A DNA stretch of 48,603 nucleotides from a virus, in IMG/VR virus record IMGVR_UViG_3300030419_008186, positions 1-48,603 of that record; one strand, given 5' to 3'. Shown piece by piece: positions 28,799-37,053 of this stretch. The translations under genes were made by a program, and so were the position numbers. Positions within the stretch are counted from its first letter, which is position 1. The number at the start of each line of letters is the position of its first letter. Below the pieces are notes generated by a model. The model saw only the letters and a program-made list of their open reading frames with translations. It did not search any database and had not been told where the DNA came from.

Positions 28799-29251
28799 AT
28801 GGCTAGTCTATTGACAAATGCAGAAAAAACGACCATGAATGAGGCAATGGACGATCTTCATGATACGTTCGCTAGAGATGTGCAAATAATAAAAGAAGCC
28901 AAAAAGACAGTAACTTCCGCGAGTTCTCAATTTAATTCTGTATACGGAACTGCTGGCTCTAGCACTAGCTTGGTCTATGAAACTCAATCTGGAACTTATA
29001 AAGCTAGAGTTCAATATCTTAATCAAAATGAAGAATACTTTGCTGATTCTCAATTAGATTCGCAATTAAAAATAAAAATGCCTGCAGGAAGTGTAAGGCT
29101 AAAAGTTTCTGGAGATGCTCATGACTATCTCAAAGATGCCAAGCGTATCCAATTAGACGATAGAAGATTTACTATTTTTAGCGATTATAGACCTCATGGG
29201 CTTTTTGATGCAAGATATTATACTTATTATTTAAAACCAATCGATGAGTAA
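28799..29251 (+). CDS. Candidate head-closure/neck protein
   Basis: A 150-residue protein. The N-terminal helix (MNEAMDDLHDTFARDVQII) is followed by a beta-rich body ending RPHGLFDARYYTYYLKPID. Length, fold impression and position fit head-closure (stopper) proteins that seal the portal-adaptor channel, but I cannot name a family from sequence alone. It is the first of five plus-strand genes. Its start is preceded by GTGTAAAGAAAAAC with no clear Shine-Dalgarno. It overlaps the next gene by 8 nt (ATGAGTAA), so the first three genes of the block are probably translated together. Confidence 0.6.
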   Translation: MASLLTNAEKTTMNEAMDDLHDTFARDVQIIKEAKKTVTSASSQFNSVYGTAGSSTSLVYETQSGTYKARVQYLNQNEEYFADSQLDSQLKIKMPAGSVRLKVSGDAHDYLKDAKRIQLDDRRFTIFSDYRPHGLFDARYYTYYLKPIDE

Positions 29252-29825
29252 TGTTAAAGTTCCAAGAAGTGCAGTTACCGCAGTACTAAAGCAAACTGGC
29301 AAGCATATAAGGCCTAGCGCAGAGTCAAGGCTAACTAAAGAATTTAATATAATAAAGAAAGAAATGATGTCTGAATTCAATAATCATCAAGTCACAAAAG
29401 AGCTGGAGCAAAAAACTAATACAGACTCTAGTGCGTTTGTTGGCAACGGAAGCTTATTTGGGTTTATTGGCTTCGACTCTTCCGATGAGCCCACAAGCAT
29501 TGTGCGCGAGATGTTAGAATCTTCGCAAATAAAGTTTGTTAAAATAAGAGGAGCAATTGTTGATTTCAAAATACTTTATCCTTCAAAAGAAGAACTCTTT
29601 GAAGCAACTCCATTGCCTTGGGCAGCGGGAAGAAGTTGGCTAAGAGGCATTGAGGTTGGGCTTTCAGGACTTGGAAGATATTTAAATATTGAGAGCGATG
29701 CTAGCCACTCTGGAGGAGGCATACAGGCAGACAATAATGTACGCTCTGGTAGATTTAAAAATACACAATATATTTCACAAATATTAAATAACTTTATCAA
29801 AAAAATAGAAAACTTATCTTTATGA
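29244..29825 (+). CDS. Candidate neck/tail-completion protein
   Basis: A 193-residue protein with a basic N-terminus and helical start (LTKEFNIIKKEMMSEFN). A middle segment reads FVGNGSLFGFIGFD, followed by SSQIKFVKIRGAIVDFKILYP. A W-containing loop (PLPWAAGRSWLRGIEVGLSG) and a C-terminal helix complete it. The layout resembles the HK97 gp10-like neck proteins that join head and tail, but this is a resemblance, not an identified motif. It overlaps the upstream gene by 8 nt and the downstream one by 4 nt (ATGA). Confidence 0.55.
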   Translation: MSNVKVPRSAVTAVLKQTGKHIRPSAESRLTKEFNIIKKEMMSEFNNHQVTKELEQKTNTDSSAFVGNGSLFGFIGFDSSDEPTSIVREMLESSQIKFVKIRGAIVDFKILYPSKEELFEATPLPWAAGRSWLRGIEVGLSGLGRYLNIESDASHSGGGIQADNNVRSGRFKNTQYISQILNNFIKKIENLSL

Positions 29826-30748
29826 AGCCGCAATTTCAACACACATTAACCACAAGCTTTTTCCTTTGGTTTGACAATTATATCCAAAAACACGGAGACG
29901 CTTACAGTAACAAGACAGGGATATTCTACAATATGGTCGATGACAGACTAGACAGCTCATATAACGTCTACTCTTCTCCGTACAAACAATTTATATTTGA
30001 TAGTGGATTGCATACTGGCGCATATGATAATGGCCAAGGTTCTGAGGGCCCAATTGTTGTTGATAGAGTTAGCGGAGAAAGAGAAGACGGCGGCGCATTT
30101 CACTTAACCAGAGGAGAAAGTGGATTAACAATAGATTATGAAAACGGCAGAGTGTTCTTCTCTGGGGACAGTGCGGGAAATTTGCCAGGAAACTCGTTGT
30201 CATTAAGTGGCGGATTTGGCGTAAAAGACTTTAACGTTTATTTAACAAACCAAACAGAGGAAGATTTGGTTATTGAAAATAAATTTAAAACAAACGATAG
30301 ATTTGGCAATTTAGAAACTTCTGGCGTAACTCCATATGACCAAGTTTTGCCAGCAATATTTATAACCTCAGAACGTGTTCAAAATGAGCCTTTGTCTTTT
30401 GGGGGTCAAGATATCACCAAAACAAACGTAAAAGCAGTTGTTATGACTAGCGATTTATACTGTTTGGATTGTGTATGCTCTCTTGCTGCAGACGCTCAAA
30501 AAAGATCTTTTGCACAAGTAAACTTCGAAGATTTTCCAATTACAGAATTTGGAGACATAAAAACTGCAACTTATCCCACTGGATATAGCTATAATCAAAT
30601 AGAAAGCGACAACACTGGAACACTGTTTCATATTGAAGAGGTTTTTGTTTCTAAGTTGAGTGATCGAGTCAAAAAGAAAGTGAACCCTAATATTTTTGTT
30701 GGATTTATTGACTTTGAAATTCACAAATACCGTAATCCTCGTGGATAA
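29822..30748 (+). CDS. Candidate tail terminator or tail-completion protein
   Basis: I do not recognise this 308-residue protein. It starts with an aromatic helix (LTTSFFLWFDNYIQKHG), has a long beta-rich middle (GESGLTIDYENGRVFFSG), and ends with VGFIDFEIHKYRNPRG. It contains two close cysteines (LYCLDCVCSL has three). By position, between a neck candidate and the tail tube gene, it corresponds to the tail terminator of lambda-like phages (gpU slot), although it is longer than most. It overlaps the preceding gene by ATGA and is followed by a 110-nt gap. Confidence 0.5.
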   Translation: MKPQFQHTLTTSFFLWFDNYIQKHGDAYSNKTGIFYNMVDDRLDSSYNVYSSPYKQFIFDSGLHTGAYDNGQGSEGPIVVDRVSGEREDGGAFHLTRGESGLTIDYENGRVFFSGDSAGNLPGNSLSLSGGFGVKDFNVYLTNQTEEDLVIENKFKTNDRFGNLETSGVTPYDQVLPAIFITSERVQNEPLSFGGQDITKTNVKAVVMTSDLYCLDCVCSLAADAQKRSFAQVNFEDFPITEFGDIKTATYPTGYSYNQIESDNTGTLFHIEEVFVSKLSDRVKKKVNPNIFVGFIDFEIHKYRNPRG

Positions 30749-30858
30749 TAAGTGTAATCTAAAGTATAAAGTTAACTTTTAACTTTAAAATTTAAAAAAA
30801 ATTTCACATTAACGGTAAAATACTGTAAACAACAATAACCTTAACCTTATAAAATATT
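30749..30858 (+). promoter_or_regulatory. Leader region of the first tail-tube gene
   Basis: This 110-nt gap is very AT-rich. GTGTAA lies at 30752-30757, 101 nt before the ATG at 30859. A perfect 12-nt palindrome, AAAGTTAACTTT, lies at 30768-30779, with another TTAACTTT just after it. The start codon has no recognisable Shine-Dalgarno and is preceded by TATAAAATATT. The long leader is unique in the window and precedes a presumably very abundant tube protein. Transcription control and mRNA stability are both possible roles; the sequence does not decide. Confidence 0.5.
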
Positions 30859-32079
30859 ATGGCAAGAAACAGAGTAATCTATCAAAGTGAAGCGCTCTTT
30901 GTGTCAGCACAATACACGGGTGGCCAAACGATTGACATCGTGAATGGAAGCCACTTCGGTGACTATGGCACACAAGATGATGGCTCACACATGAGAAGCG
31001 GTGACTTTCACCAAATTCATCGTGTGCAAAGCGCGAATTACAATTTCGCAATCAACAGAACCGACGTGAATCAGTTTGGCAATTTGGCACGTATTGATAC
31101 TGCTGTTATTGATGCTCCAACTGTTGGGCTTGATTTTACATATTTAGTAACCAATGGCCTAAATGAAGATAAATTGGGAATAACTGTGGACCTTCAAGGA
31201 TCTTCATCAACACACAGATCTGCAATTTCTGGCTTATTGTCTAACATATCTGGAAGAAATTATCATATTGTAACTGTGCAAGAAGGTAGGGATGCAAACT
31301 CAGATGGAACTATTGCAGACACAAATTTAGCTCAAGACAGCAACAGTACAGTTATTTCTATCGGAAACGGTTATATAACAAACTATAGCGTTAATGCTGC
31401 AGTAGGTTCACTTCCAACCGCAAGTGTTTCTGTTGAAGGTCTAAATATCACAGCTCAAACAGCTGGTACTGGACTTTTAACTCCAGCAATTAATCCGTCT
31501 GATGGAACTATGGGGACTGGGCTGTTCAGCTTGCCAACACCTGTATCTGGTACTGTTGGCGATATATTAAGGCCAGGCGATATAGAAATTAATCTTACAG
31601 ACGGCGGAGCCACTGGCCTTCTAGCCAATATGTCTGATGCAGGCGGAAAAACTGCCGCACACATTCAAAGCTTTAGCATTGACCTCCCAATGGGAAGAAG
31701 CGTGCTTCAGAGATTAGGTAACTCATTTGGCTTTGCAAGAGAAGTTGACTTCCCAGTATCAGTAACTTGCAGTATTTCAGCTATTGCAGCTGATTTGAAA
31801 GCTGGCAACTTGTTTAATGAGTTGTATGATAACACAAAATCTGATATTGAAGTTATCATGAGAGCCCCAACAACTGCTGGTGCTGCAGGAGGCACTCCAC
31901 AGATAAGATATATACTGAAGAATGTTGCCCTTGAAAGTGAATCATTCAGCTCCAGTATAGGAGACAACAAGTCAGTCGACTTAACGTTTAGTGCTACAGT
32001 TGGTGGTCCAGATGATTCAGTTAATGGATTGTTTATTTCTGGAACAAGAGCTAATCCACTACAAACAGAAGCATCATAA
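30859..32079 (+). CDS. Major tail tube protein (paralog 1)
   Basis: This 406-residue protein is the best candidate for the major tail tube subunit. It begins MARNRVIYQSEALFVSAQ and contains GNGYITNYSVNAAVGSLPTA, LRPGDIEINL, AHIQSFSIDLPMGRSVLQRL and a C-terminal ESFSSSIGDNKSVDLTFSAT. The same landmarks occur in order in the 45925 product and, more weakly, in the 32151 product, so these form a paralog family. Support for abundance: a dedicated long leader and a strong terminator immediately downstream (32108-32140). Gene order after restoring the inverted block puts it just before the chaperones and tape measure, the gpV slot. No Ig-like C-terminal domain is visible. Confidence 0.75.
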   Translation: MARNRVIYQSEALFVSAQYTGGQTIDIVNGSHFGDYGTQDDGSHMRSGDFHQIHRVQSANYNFAINRTDVNQFGNLARIDTAVIDAPTVGLDFTYLVTNGLNEDKLGITVDLQGSSSTHRSAISGLLSNISGRNYHIVTVQEGRDANSDGTIADTNLAQDSNSTVISIGNGYITNYSVNAAVGSLPTASVSVEGLNITAQTAGTGLLTPAINPSDGTMGTGLFSLPTPVSGTVGDILRPGDIEINLTDGGATGLLANMSDAGGKTAAHIQSFSIDLPMGRSVLQRLGNSFGFAREVDFPVSVTCSISAIAADLKAGNLFNELYDNTKSDIEVIMRAPTTAGAAGGTPQIRYILKNVALESESFSSSIGDNKSVDLTFSATVGGPDDSVNGLFISGTRANPLQTEAS

Positions 32080-32107
32080 TATTTACATTAAAATATTAAA
32101 AATAAAC

Positions 32108-32140
32108 TTACACCACGATTTTTAATTGTGGTGTAATTTT
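32108..32140 (+). terminator. Terminator hairpin after the first tail-tube gene
   Basis: TTACACCAC (32108-32116) and GTGGTGTAA (32128-32136) form a perfect 9-bp stem, extendable by a G-U and an A-U pair, with a loop of about 7 nt followed by TTTT. It starts 28 nt after the 30859 gene's stop. The 3' arm contains GTGTAA, which also stands 14 nt before the next ATG at 32151. The site may therefore combine termination of paralog 1 with initiation of paralog 2. Confidence 0.75.
32131..32136 (+). promoter_or_regulatory. GTGTAA motif upstream of tail-tube paralog 2
   Basis: GTGTAATTTTATATACAGG leads into the ATG at 32151. The motif is inside the 3' arm of the terminator-like hairpin. CAGG stands too close to the ATG to be an ordinary ribosome-binding site, but the start is fixed by the MSRNRIIY match to MARNRVIY. 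Confidence 0.5.
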
Positions 32141-32150
32141 ATATACAGGC

Positions 32151-33344
32151 ATGAGTAGAAACAGGATTATATATAATAATGTAGGGCTAGTAACTGGTCC
32201 CTCTCCAGCCTATCAAGCACATAGTGGCATAGACGGATCTTCAAAACTAACATCAATAAATACTGTTACAACTGCAAGTTTTGATATAGGAATTACTCGA
32301 GCAGAAGTAAAACAAATAGGAGGCTCAAGAATAGGAAATAAACTCGCAGTTAGACAGCCAGTGTCTCAGCCTAACGTATCATTGGGATTCTCATACAATT
32401 TAACCGACGGCAGAAATGAAAAGTCCCTAGGATTTAATGTAGCAGGGGAAACTTCATTTTTAAGCGGTGTCACAGGAAATGATGACAGAAACTTCTTTTT
32501 GTTTGTTACTGAAAAGGCAGAGCAAGATTTTAATTTACAAAGCGGACACAGTAATTTAAGTGTTTTAAGTTTTGGAAACTGTTATGTTAACAGCTATACT
32601 TTAAATGCGGGAGTTGGAGCTTTTCCAACAGTATCTGTAGATTATTCCGCGAGCAACGTAAGATTCGAACAACAAGCAAGTGGAACCTACAACCCTGGCC
32701 ACGCAAACCCTAAATATGACCATATTTATGCATCAGGTTTAATTCCTGCAGTGAACAGAGAAAATGGCACGCTTGCAGACAGTTTTGATGAATATGGCTA
32801 TGTAGTAAAAGCTGGCAGCACAGAAGAGGCAACTTCGTCTTTAGGAGGAATATACAACACGGGAGATATACATTATTTACTTCCTGGAAATATAGACTTA
32901 TTTTTGGCAAACCCAAATATTGGTGGCGTTAATTTGAGCGGAGATACTAAAATGCATGTACAAAGCGTATCGATTAATATCCCTATAAACAGAAACGATC
33001 TATATGGACTAGGATCTCAGTATGTTTACGACAGAAGGGCGGAGTACCCCATATTAGGAACATTAGATATTTCAGCGGTAGCAACTACTCCATTATCTGG
33101 AGTTACTGACAAAATATTTTCACATGATGATGCATATCAAATGGAAATAAGATTTAACACGGCTGACGCTTCCGCAGCAAAAACTCATACAATTTCAGCT
33201 AAAATACAAGACGCAAAGATTGAATCTCAATCTATATCACAGTCTATTGGCTCAGAAATGACGTTTGACGCGACTTTTTCTTTTGAGTGTAACACAGAGA
33301 AGGGTTTATTATTCAGTGGCCTTGCAGCGGCCGTAGGGGATTAA
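32151..33344 (+). CDS. Tail tube protein paralog 2
   Basis: A 397-residue paralog of the tube protein at 30859. It begins MSRNRIIYNNVGLVTG, has GNCYVNSYTLNAGVGAFPTV and HVQSVSINIPINRNDLYGL, and ends with KIESQSISQSIGSEMTFDAT. Divergence from paralog 1 is large, so it probably does a distinct job, such as a minor tube ring or a second tube protein used in a defined zone, rather than being a recent copy. It has its own GTGTAA element. Its stop overlaps the stop of the opposing gene inside a shared TTAA at 33341-33344. Confidence 0.7.
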   Translation: MSRNRIIYNNVGLVTGPSPAYQAHSGIDGSSKLTSINTVTTASFDIGITRAEVKQIGGSRIGNKLAVRQPVSQPNVSLGFSYNLTDGRNEKSLGFNVAGETSFLSGVTGNDDRNFFLFVTEKAEQDFNLQSGHSNLSVLSFGNCYVNSYTLNAGVGAFPTVSVDYSASNVRFEQQASGTYNPGHANPKYDHIYASGLIPAVNRENGTLADSFDEYGYVVKAGSTEEATSSLGGIYNTGDIHYLLPGNIDLFLANPNIGGVNLSGDTKMHVQSVSINIPINRNDLYGLGSQYVYDRRAEYPILGTLDISAVATTPLSGVTDKIFSHDDAYQMEIRFNTADASAAKTHTISAKIQDAKIESQSISQSIGSEMTFDATFSFECNTEKGLLFSGLAAAVGD

Positions 33345-33850
33345 ACAATATTATCTCCTTGACCAGTAACAGGAGTAGATCTAACTTCACTACCTGCCAC
33401 CTGACGAGGTTTAGCTTGGTAAAAGTTATAAGCATAAACTAATTTCTCAAGTTCCTCACCTGCATCTTTTGCAAATCCTCGATAAGTTTTTGCTATTTCG
33501 TTTTTATTTGTGCGAGTAATAACTGAATCTCCTTCGCGCAAGGTTATGAAATCAGCACTACTATCAATTCCTTTTAAAATATTTCTTGCTTTTTTTCTGT
33601 AAAAATGCTTTAAATACAATTGTTTAAATATGCCGCTTTCCTCCGTGCCAAATGCCCCAGAAGGAACAATTCTAACTTGATCGGTACTATCGATTCCAGA
33701 GCCGCTAAAAGAAGTAAATATTACAGTGTTTAGCTCGCCAAGGTTATTTTCAAACCAGCCAGATATCTGGCTCAGCGTTGCCAAGTCTTCATCACTGTCA
33801 AATTCATTGACAAATACAGTATTAGCCAGGATCTCGAAATCGTTATTCAC
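33341..33850 (-). CDS. Candidate head-tail adaptor
   Basis: A 169-residue, mostly helical protein (GIFKQLYLKHFYRKKARNIL, AGEELEKLVYAYNFYQAKPR). The compact helical body followed by an extended C-terminal tail is what portal-binding adaptors look like, and it stands two genes after the capsid protein where adaptors are expected. The start codon is GTG at 33850, with GAGGG about 8 nt upstream, 1 nt after the stop of the SAP-like gene. It converges on the tube paralog 2 gene with overlapping stops. The family is not identified from sequence; the role is inferred. Confidence 0.55.
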   Translation of the reverse strand: MNNDFEILANTVFVNEFDSDEDLATLSQISGWFENNLGELNTVIFTSFSGSGIDSTDQVRIVPSGAFGTEESGIFKQLYLKHFYRKKARNILKGIDSSADFITLREGDSVITRTNKNEIAKTYRGFAKDAGEELEKLVYAYNFYQAKPRQVAGSEVRSTPVTGQGDNIV

Positions 33851-33851
33851 C

Positions 33852-34271
33852 CTACAGGCCCTCAGTCATTAGTTTTTTAAGCTCTTCGAACCTAGGATCT
33901 TCTGGTTGCAAAATAGGTTTTTGTGAACCAGCGACAACTCTGTTGCCTTTTGTTTGGCTCATGAACTCTTTTTTTAATCTATTCTTCAAAGCCATTTTAT
34001 TTCCCCCAGGAAAAACTCCAGCTTCTGCAGCTAAAGTTTGCAAATCAGTTAAAGTCATTTCATTCAAATTTTCCTGAAATACCTCGAGGTCGTTAGTCTT
34101 GAAAATATTCATTTGGTCTACCCCAAGAATTTCTTCCAACTCTCGAACCTTGTCAACCTCCAACTTGCCATCCGCCAAACTCAATTTGTCAAGATTGCTT
34201 TGTTTTTTGGCTGCAGTAGCTTTTTTAGTACGTTTTTGGCCAACTCTTTTTGCTTTTGGTATCTTTTTCAT
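33852..34271 (-). CDS. SAP/HeH-like small protein after the capsid gene
   Basis: A 139-residue protein. The first 25 residues are strongly basic (KKIPKAKRVGQKRTKKATAA). Residues about 70-105 read LTDLQTLAAEAGVFPGGNK followed by MALKNRLKKEF, a helix-loop-helix of the SAP/HeH/Rho-N type that often binds nucleic acid. The basic tail and this motif suggest DNA contact, perhaps in head completion or packaging, as for the small accessory genes next to capsid genes in lambda-like phages. It is isolated from the capsid gene by a terminator and has two GTGTAA elements in its leader, suggesting separate transcription. Confidence 0.6.
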   Translation of the reverse strand: MKKIPKAKRVGQKRTKKATAAKKQSNLDKLSLADGKLEVDKVRELEEILGVDQMNIFKTNDLEVFQENLNEMTLTDLQTLAAEAGVFPGGNKMALKNRLKKEFMSQTKGNRVVAGSQKPILQPEDPRFEELKKLMTEGL

Positions 34272-34290
34272 GATATTATTATACTATACC

Positions 34291-34321
34291 TTACACCTTT
34301 AAATTCTATTGAGAATTACAC
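34291..34321 (-). promoter_or_regulatory. Two GTGTAA motifs upstream of the SAP-like gene
   Basis: On the minus strand GTGTAA occurs at 34316-34321 and again at 34291-34296, 25 nt apart, ending 44 and 19 nt before the ATG at 34271. The second is followed by GGTATAGTATAAT, which also contains a good TATAAT-type -10. Both lie just downstream of the capsid terminator, as expected for restarting transcription there. This is the only gap with two copies in the same direction. Confidence 0.55.
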
Positions 34322-34343
34322 TTTTAAGGGTCTAAATAGAAAT

Positions 34344-34370
34344 AAAAAAACCCACTCCCGAAGGAGTGGG
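34344..34370 (-). terminator. Strong rho-independent terminator after the capsid gene
   Basis: On the minus strand CCCACTCC (34370-34363) pairs perfectly with GGAGTGGG (34358-34351) around a TTCG tetraloop, and a run of seven T follows (34350-34344). It lies 27 nt after the capsid stop. The stable UUCG loop, GC-rich 8-bp stem and U-run make this the clearest terminator in the window. Confidence 0.92.
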
Positions 34371-34397
34371 TTTATAAAACAACAAACTAAATGTTGA

Positions 34398-35549
34398 TTA
34401 TCTTTCGACTGCAACAGCCACGAGAGCTCTGTCATCGAGTACAACTCTACCCTCTTCGATAGAGCCGAACCAACCAACTTTAGCCTGACGAATGCTGTAC
34501 TGGTCATCAGCAACTAGATTGAACTCAGCGCCAGTTTCCTGATCAACTGCAATCGCGCGCACGAATGCGTCACGGCTACGGTCAATACCGAGAACCAGAT
34601 CATCGTCATCTGCCACTGTTTGAGCACTACGACCACCATTCGGGTTGTTGTCGATGCTTGAGCTATCAAGCACATTCCAGATTTTCTGGAATTTGCTGTT
34701 TGGACCTAACTCATGAATTTCCATGACGCTAACGCCATAAAATTCAGGAATGCCAGCGCTCTGGAATAACGGAGCACGAACTGCGTCAGGAGCAGCGATT
34801 AAGTTGTCCGCAGAGGCGGCAACTGCACCATCAGCATCGCGAGTGTTAATCGGATTGTATGCCATCTCACGAAGATCTTCAACAGTTTCTGGAGAAACGA
34901 TAAGATCAGTGATACCAGCTCCGCCGCCAGTTGGAGTGCCACCAGCCCAAGAAGGACGAATCCTCTTGGCTAGAGTCATCATAGCATTCAAGTCATCAAG
35001 CAAAAATCTATTTGCTTGGTTGGCCTGAATTGTATGCTTTTTAGCAGTACCATTAACGGTTGTTGAGCCAGCTGACAAAGCGCCTAACAACAAGTTGCCA
35101 GAAGTTCTTTCCTGTTTCAACAAGATTTCCTGAGCAGCACGAGTAAAAGATTTGCTCACGACATCCAATCTTGAACGAGAAGCGTATTTCTTATCAAAAG
35201 AAACAGCTGTGTCAAGCTTGTAAGTCATTAGCTTCATTTCACTGTGAGTAGGAGTTACCTGGTTGGTTGGAAGACCACCTGGGGCGTTGGTGCTATAAAC
35301 GTTAATATAATCCTCGTCGGATATATCGTAGTAGACATCTAGCGGAATGCTAGGATTGTCATCAGCATTGTACTGAAGTGGGGTGAACAAGTTGCTCAAT
35401 GTAGGAGCATTGTTAACCACTTCGTTGATTACTGGCCCAATAAATTCGGCCAGCGCTACTTGAGCTTCATAAGCAGTGTCTCTGTTCTTAGAGCCCATTG
35501 CCTGAATCAACTCAATCTGTTCTTGGGTTCTTTTTAAGGTAATATTCAT
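34398..35549 (-). CDS. Major capsid protein (HK97 fold)
   Basis: A 383-residue capsid protein. It follows the protease-scaffold and decoration genes and has HK97-fold features: N-terminal helical arm (TQEQIELIQAMGSKNRDTAY), an extended loop rich in polar residues (PSIPLDVYYDISDEDY), and a P-domain with a long helix (RSRLDVVSKSFTRAAQEILL). A late TDLIVSPETVEDLREM and a final QAKVGWFGSIEEGRVVLDDR are also typical. No delta-type scaffold is fused at the N-terminus; a separate scaffold lies upstream. Base composition is visibly GC-richer than neighbours (31 of 60 on the line at 34801, against 21 of 60 at 43561), consistent with codon optimisation for high expression. AGAAAGGA lies upstream of the ATG. 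Confidence 0.9.
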   Translation of the reverse strand: MNITLKRTQEQIELIQAMGSKNRDTAYEAQVALAEFIGPVINEVVNNAPTLSNLFTPLQYNADDNPSIPLDVYYDISDEDYINVYSTNAPGGLPTNQVTPTHSEMKLMTYKLDTAVSFDKKYASRSRLDVVSKSFTRAAQEILLKQERTSGNLLLGALSAGSTTVNGTAKKHTIQANQANRFLLDDLNAMMTLAKRIRPSWAGGTPTGGGAGITDLIVSPETVEDLREMAYNPINTRDADGAVAASADNLIAAPDAVRAPLFQSAGIPEFYGVSVMEIHELGPNSKFQKIWNVLDSSSIDNNPNGGRSAQTVADDDDLVLGIDRSRDAFVRAIAVDQETGAEFNLVADDQYSIRQAKVGWFGSIEEGRVVLDDRALVAVAVER

Positions 35550-35580
35550 TTTCTTTGATTCCTTTCTATGGTTTCTAAGA

Positions 35581-36303
35581 TTAGAGATTTAGTTTAAGTA
35601 CAGAATAAAATCCTGCGTGTGCATCTGTAACTGGACCAACAGACTCCCTATCACCAGTACCAATCCATGTACCAACAACGTGGTTAGGAGTATACTTGAT
35701 TATAGTACCGCCTTCAGTCACCCAGTTAACACCAGTCGGAACGTTACTTCCTAGTGCGTTATTAAACGTCCAGAGAGTATCGAAATCGATTCCGCTTACT
35801 TTACCAGCGTTTTCTGGTGAGATAACTGCGCCGTAACCTGGAACACAAGAGTTTGTGCCATTAGCTGCGCTATCAAATGCATCACTTGTTAAAGTGAAGA
35901 TACCTCTCGTGGCGACAGGAACTGCCTGACCAGAGAGAACGGCTTGAAGCTCATCTCTCTTGACTGGATTGTAGAGAAGTTTCTCTTCATTCTCGTCTTG
36001 AGTGAGTGTTTGCTTCAATGTAATACCAATGACCTTGCCCGCGATGGAGCCGACCGCGGCTGCGGTGACTGACATCGGAACAACTGGATATTGGTTCTTC
36101 GTATGATCAAAAGTGGCGTAGCCACCGTCATGATCAGTGTATTTGATGGGGTCATTGCTGAAATCCCCCTCATTTATCGTTACGAAAACGCCTGCACTAC
36201 CGTTGCCATTTGTGCTCGGTTTTGAATCAACCGTGGCATTAGCGAACAAGTTGATAACATCGTTTTCGTCGTATTGCCTGAATGGTAATAGTCTATTTGC
36301 CAT
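35581..36303 (-). CDS. Probable capsid decoration protein
   Basis: A 240-residue, beta-rich, acidic protein (MANRLLPFRQYDENDVINLF; VFVTINEGDFSNDPIKYTDH). It is located between the protease-scaffold gene and the capsid gene, the slot of lambda gpD-type decoration proteins, and its composition is GC-rich like the capsid gene, suggesting high copy number. I do not recognise the fold. Head fibre or accessory capsid protein are alternatives. It lies 12 nt after the upstream stop and 31 nt before the capsid ATG with no GTGTAA in either gap, so it is probably on the same transcript as both. Confidence 0.6.
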   Translation of the reverse strand: MANRLLPFRQYDENDVINLFANATVDSKPSTNGNGSAGVFVTINEGDFSNDPIKYTDHDGGYATFDHTKNQYPVVPMSVTAAAVGSIAGKVIGITLKQTLTQDENEEKLLYNPVKRDELQAVLSGQAVPVATRGIFTLTSDAFDSAANGTNSCVPGYGAVISPENAGKVSGIDFDTLWTFNNALGSNVPTGVNWVTEGGTIIKYTPNHVVGTWIGTGDRESVGPVTDAHAGFYSVLKLNL

Positions 36304-36315
36304 AATGCTTGATTA

Positions 36316-37053
36316 TTAGTATGTTATGTTGATGTTTTCTTTGCTAAACGCTGACTGGAACTTAGTTCGCAGGGTTTCCGTTTCGCCTGAAGAAGCCTCG
36401 TTGGTGTTGGAGATCTCAGGGGTTACCTGCTCCGCTTCCTCCAAAACTTCTTCTAAATTAACTTTTTCTTCGACAACTTCTGGCTCAACAGACGCCTTGG
36501 TTTCCTTCATGTCAGTGACACGCTTTTCCACCGCTTCTGCGACAGCATTGTCGAATTTTTCTTTTTCGGCCTGAATATGCTCTTTATTTTTATGAGCAAA
36601 AACTACGGCCAACTTCTCCCGATAAGAAGCAAAAGCCTCATCTGCTGCGTCTAATTCTTTGACTTCAGATGCGACGATCTTCAAATCGGCCTCACTCAGT
36701 TCATAATCTTGCTCAACAGCTTCCATGCGAGCATTAAAACGAGCCAGTGCCTCTTGGCGTTGCTGGTCGTCTTCGAACTGACGAATCTTGTCTTCAGCCG
36801 CTTCCAACTTCTGTTTCATTTCTTCCACGGAAGCAGTAAGCTCTTGGTGCTGAGCCTCGATTTGAGCTTTTTCTTCTTGTGCGCTTGAAAGCTGCTGCTT
36901 ATACTCTTCATTCTTCTCACGAATCGCTTGATTTACGAGATTAGAAATCGAGGCAACGGACTCCTCAGCGAAAGTGTCTTTCGACATTTTTTCAGAAGAA
37001 AGCTTCTCATCGAGCACAGATTTAATTTCTTGAACTAATTGGTTAGTATTCAT
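36316..37053 (-). CDS. Nested scaffold protein (internal start)
   Basis: Same frame as the protease-scaffold gene, from the internal ATG at 37053 (MNTNQLVQEIKSVLDEKLSS), giving 245 residues that contain only the coiled-coil scaffold. GAGAAAG lies about 13 nt upstream, a weak site. Downstream of this ATG the DNA has the GC-rich capsid-like composition; upstream it is AT-rich (runs such as ATTTTTAAAATTTAAAATA on the plus strand around 37110). Lambda C/Nu3 has the same nested design. The second start is inferred and not proven. Confidence 0.55.
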   Translation of the reverse strand: MNTNQLVQEIKSVLDEKLSSEKMSKDTFAEESVASISNLVNQAIREKNEEYKQQLSSAQEEKAQIEAQHQELTASVEEMKQKLEAAEDKIRQFEDDQQRQEALARFNARMEAVEQDYELSEADLKIVASEVKELDAADEAFASYREKLAVVFAHKNKEHIQAEKEKFDNAVAEAVEKRVTDMKETKASVEPEVVEEKVNLEEVLEEAEQVTPEISNTNEASSGETETLRTKFQSAFSKENINITY

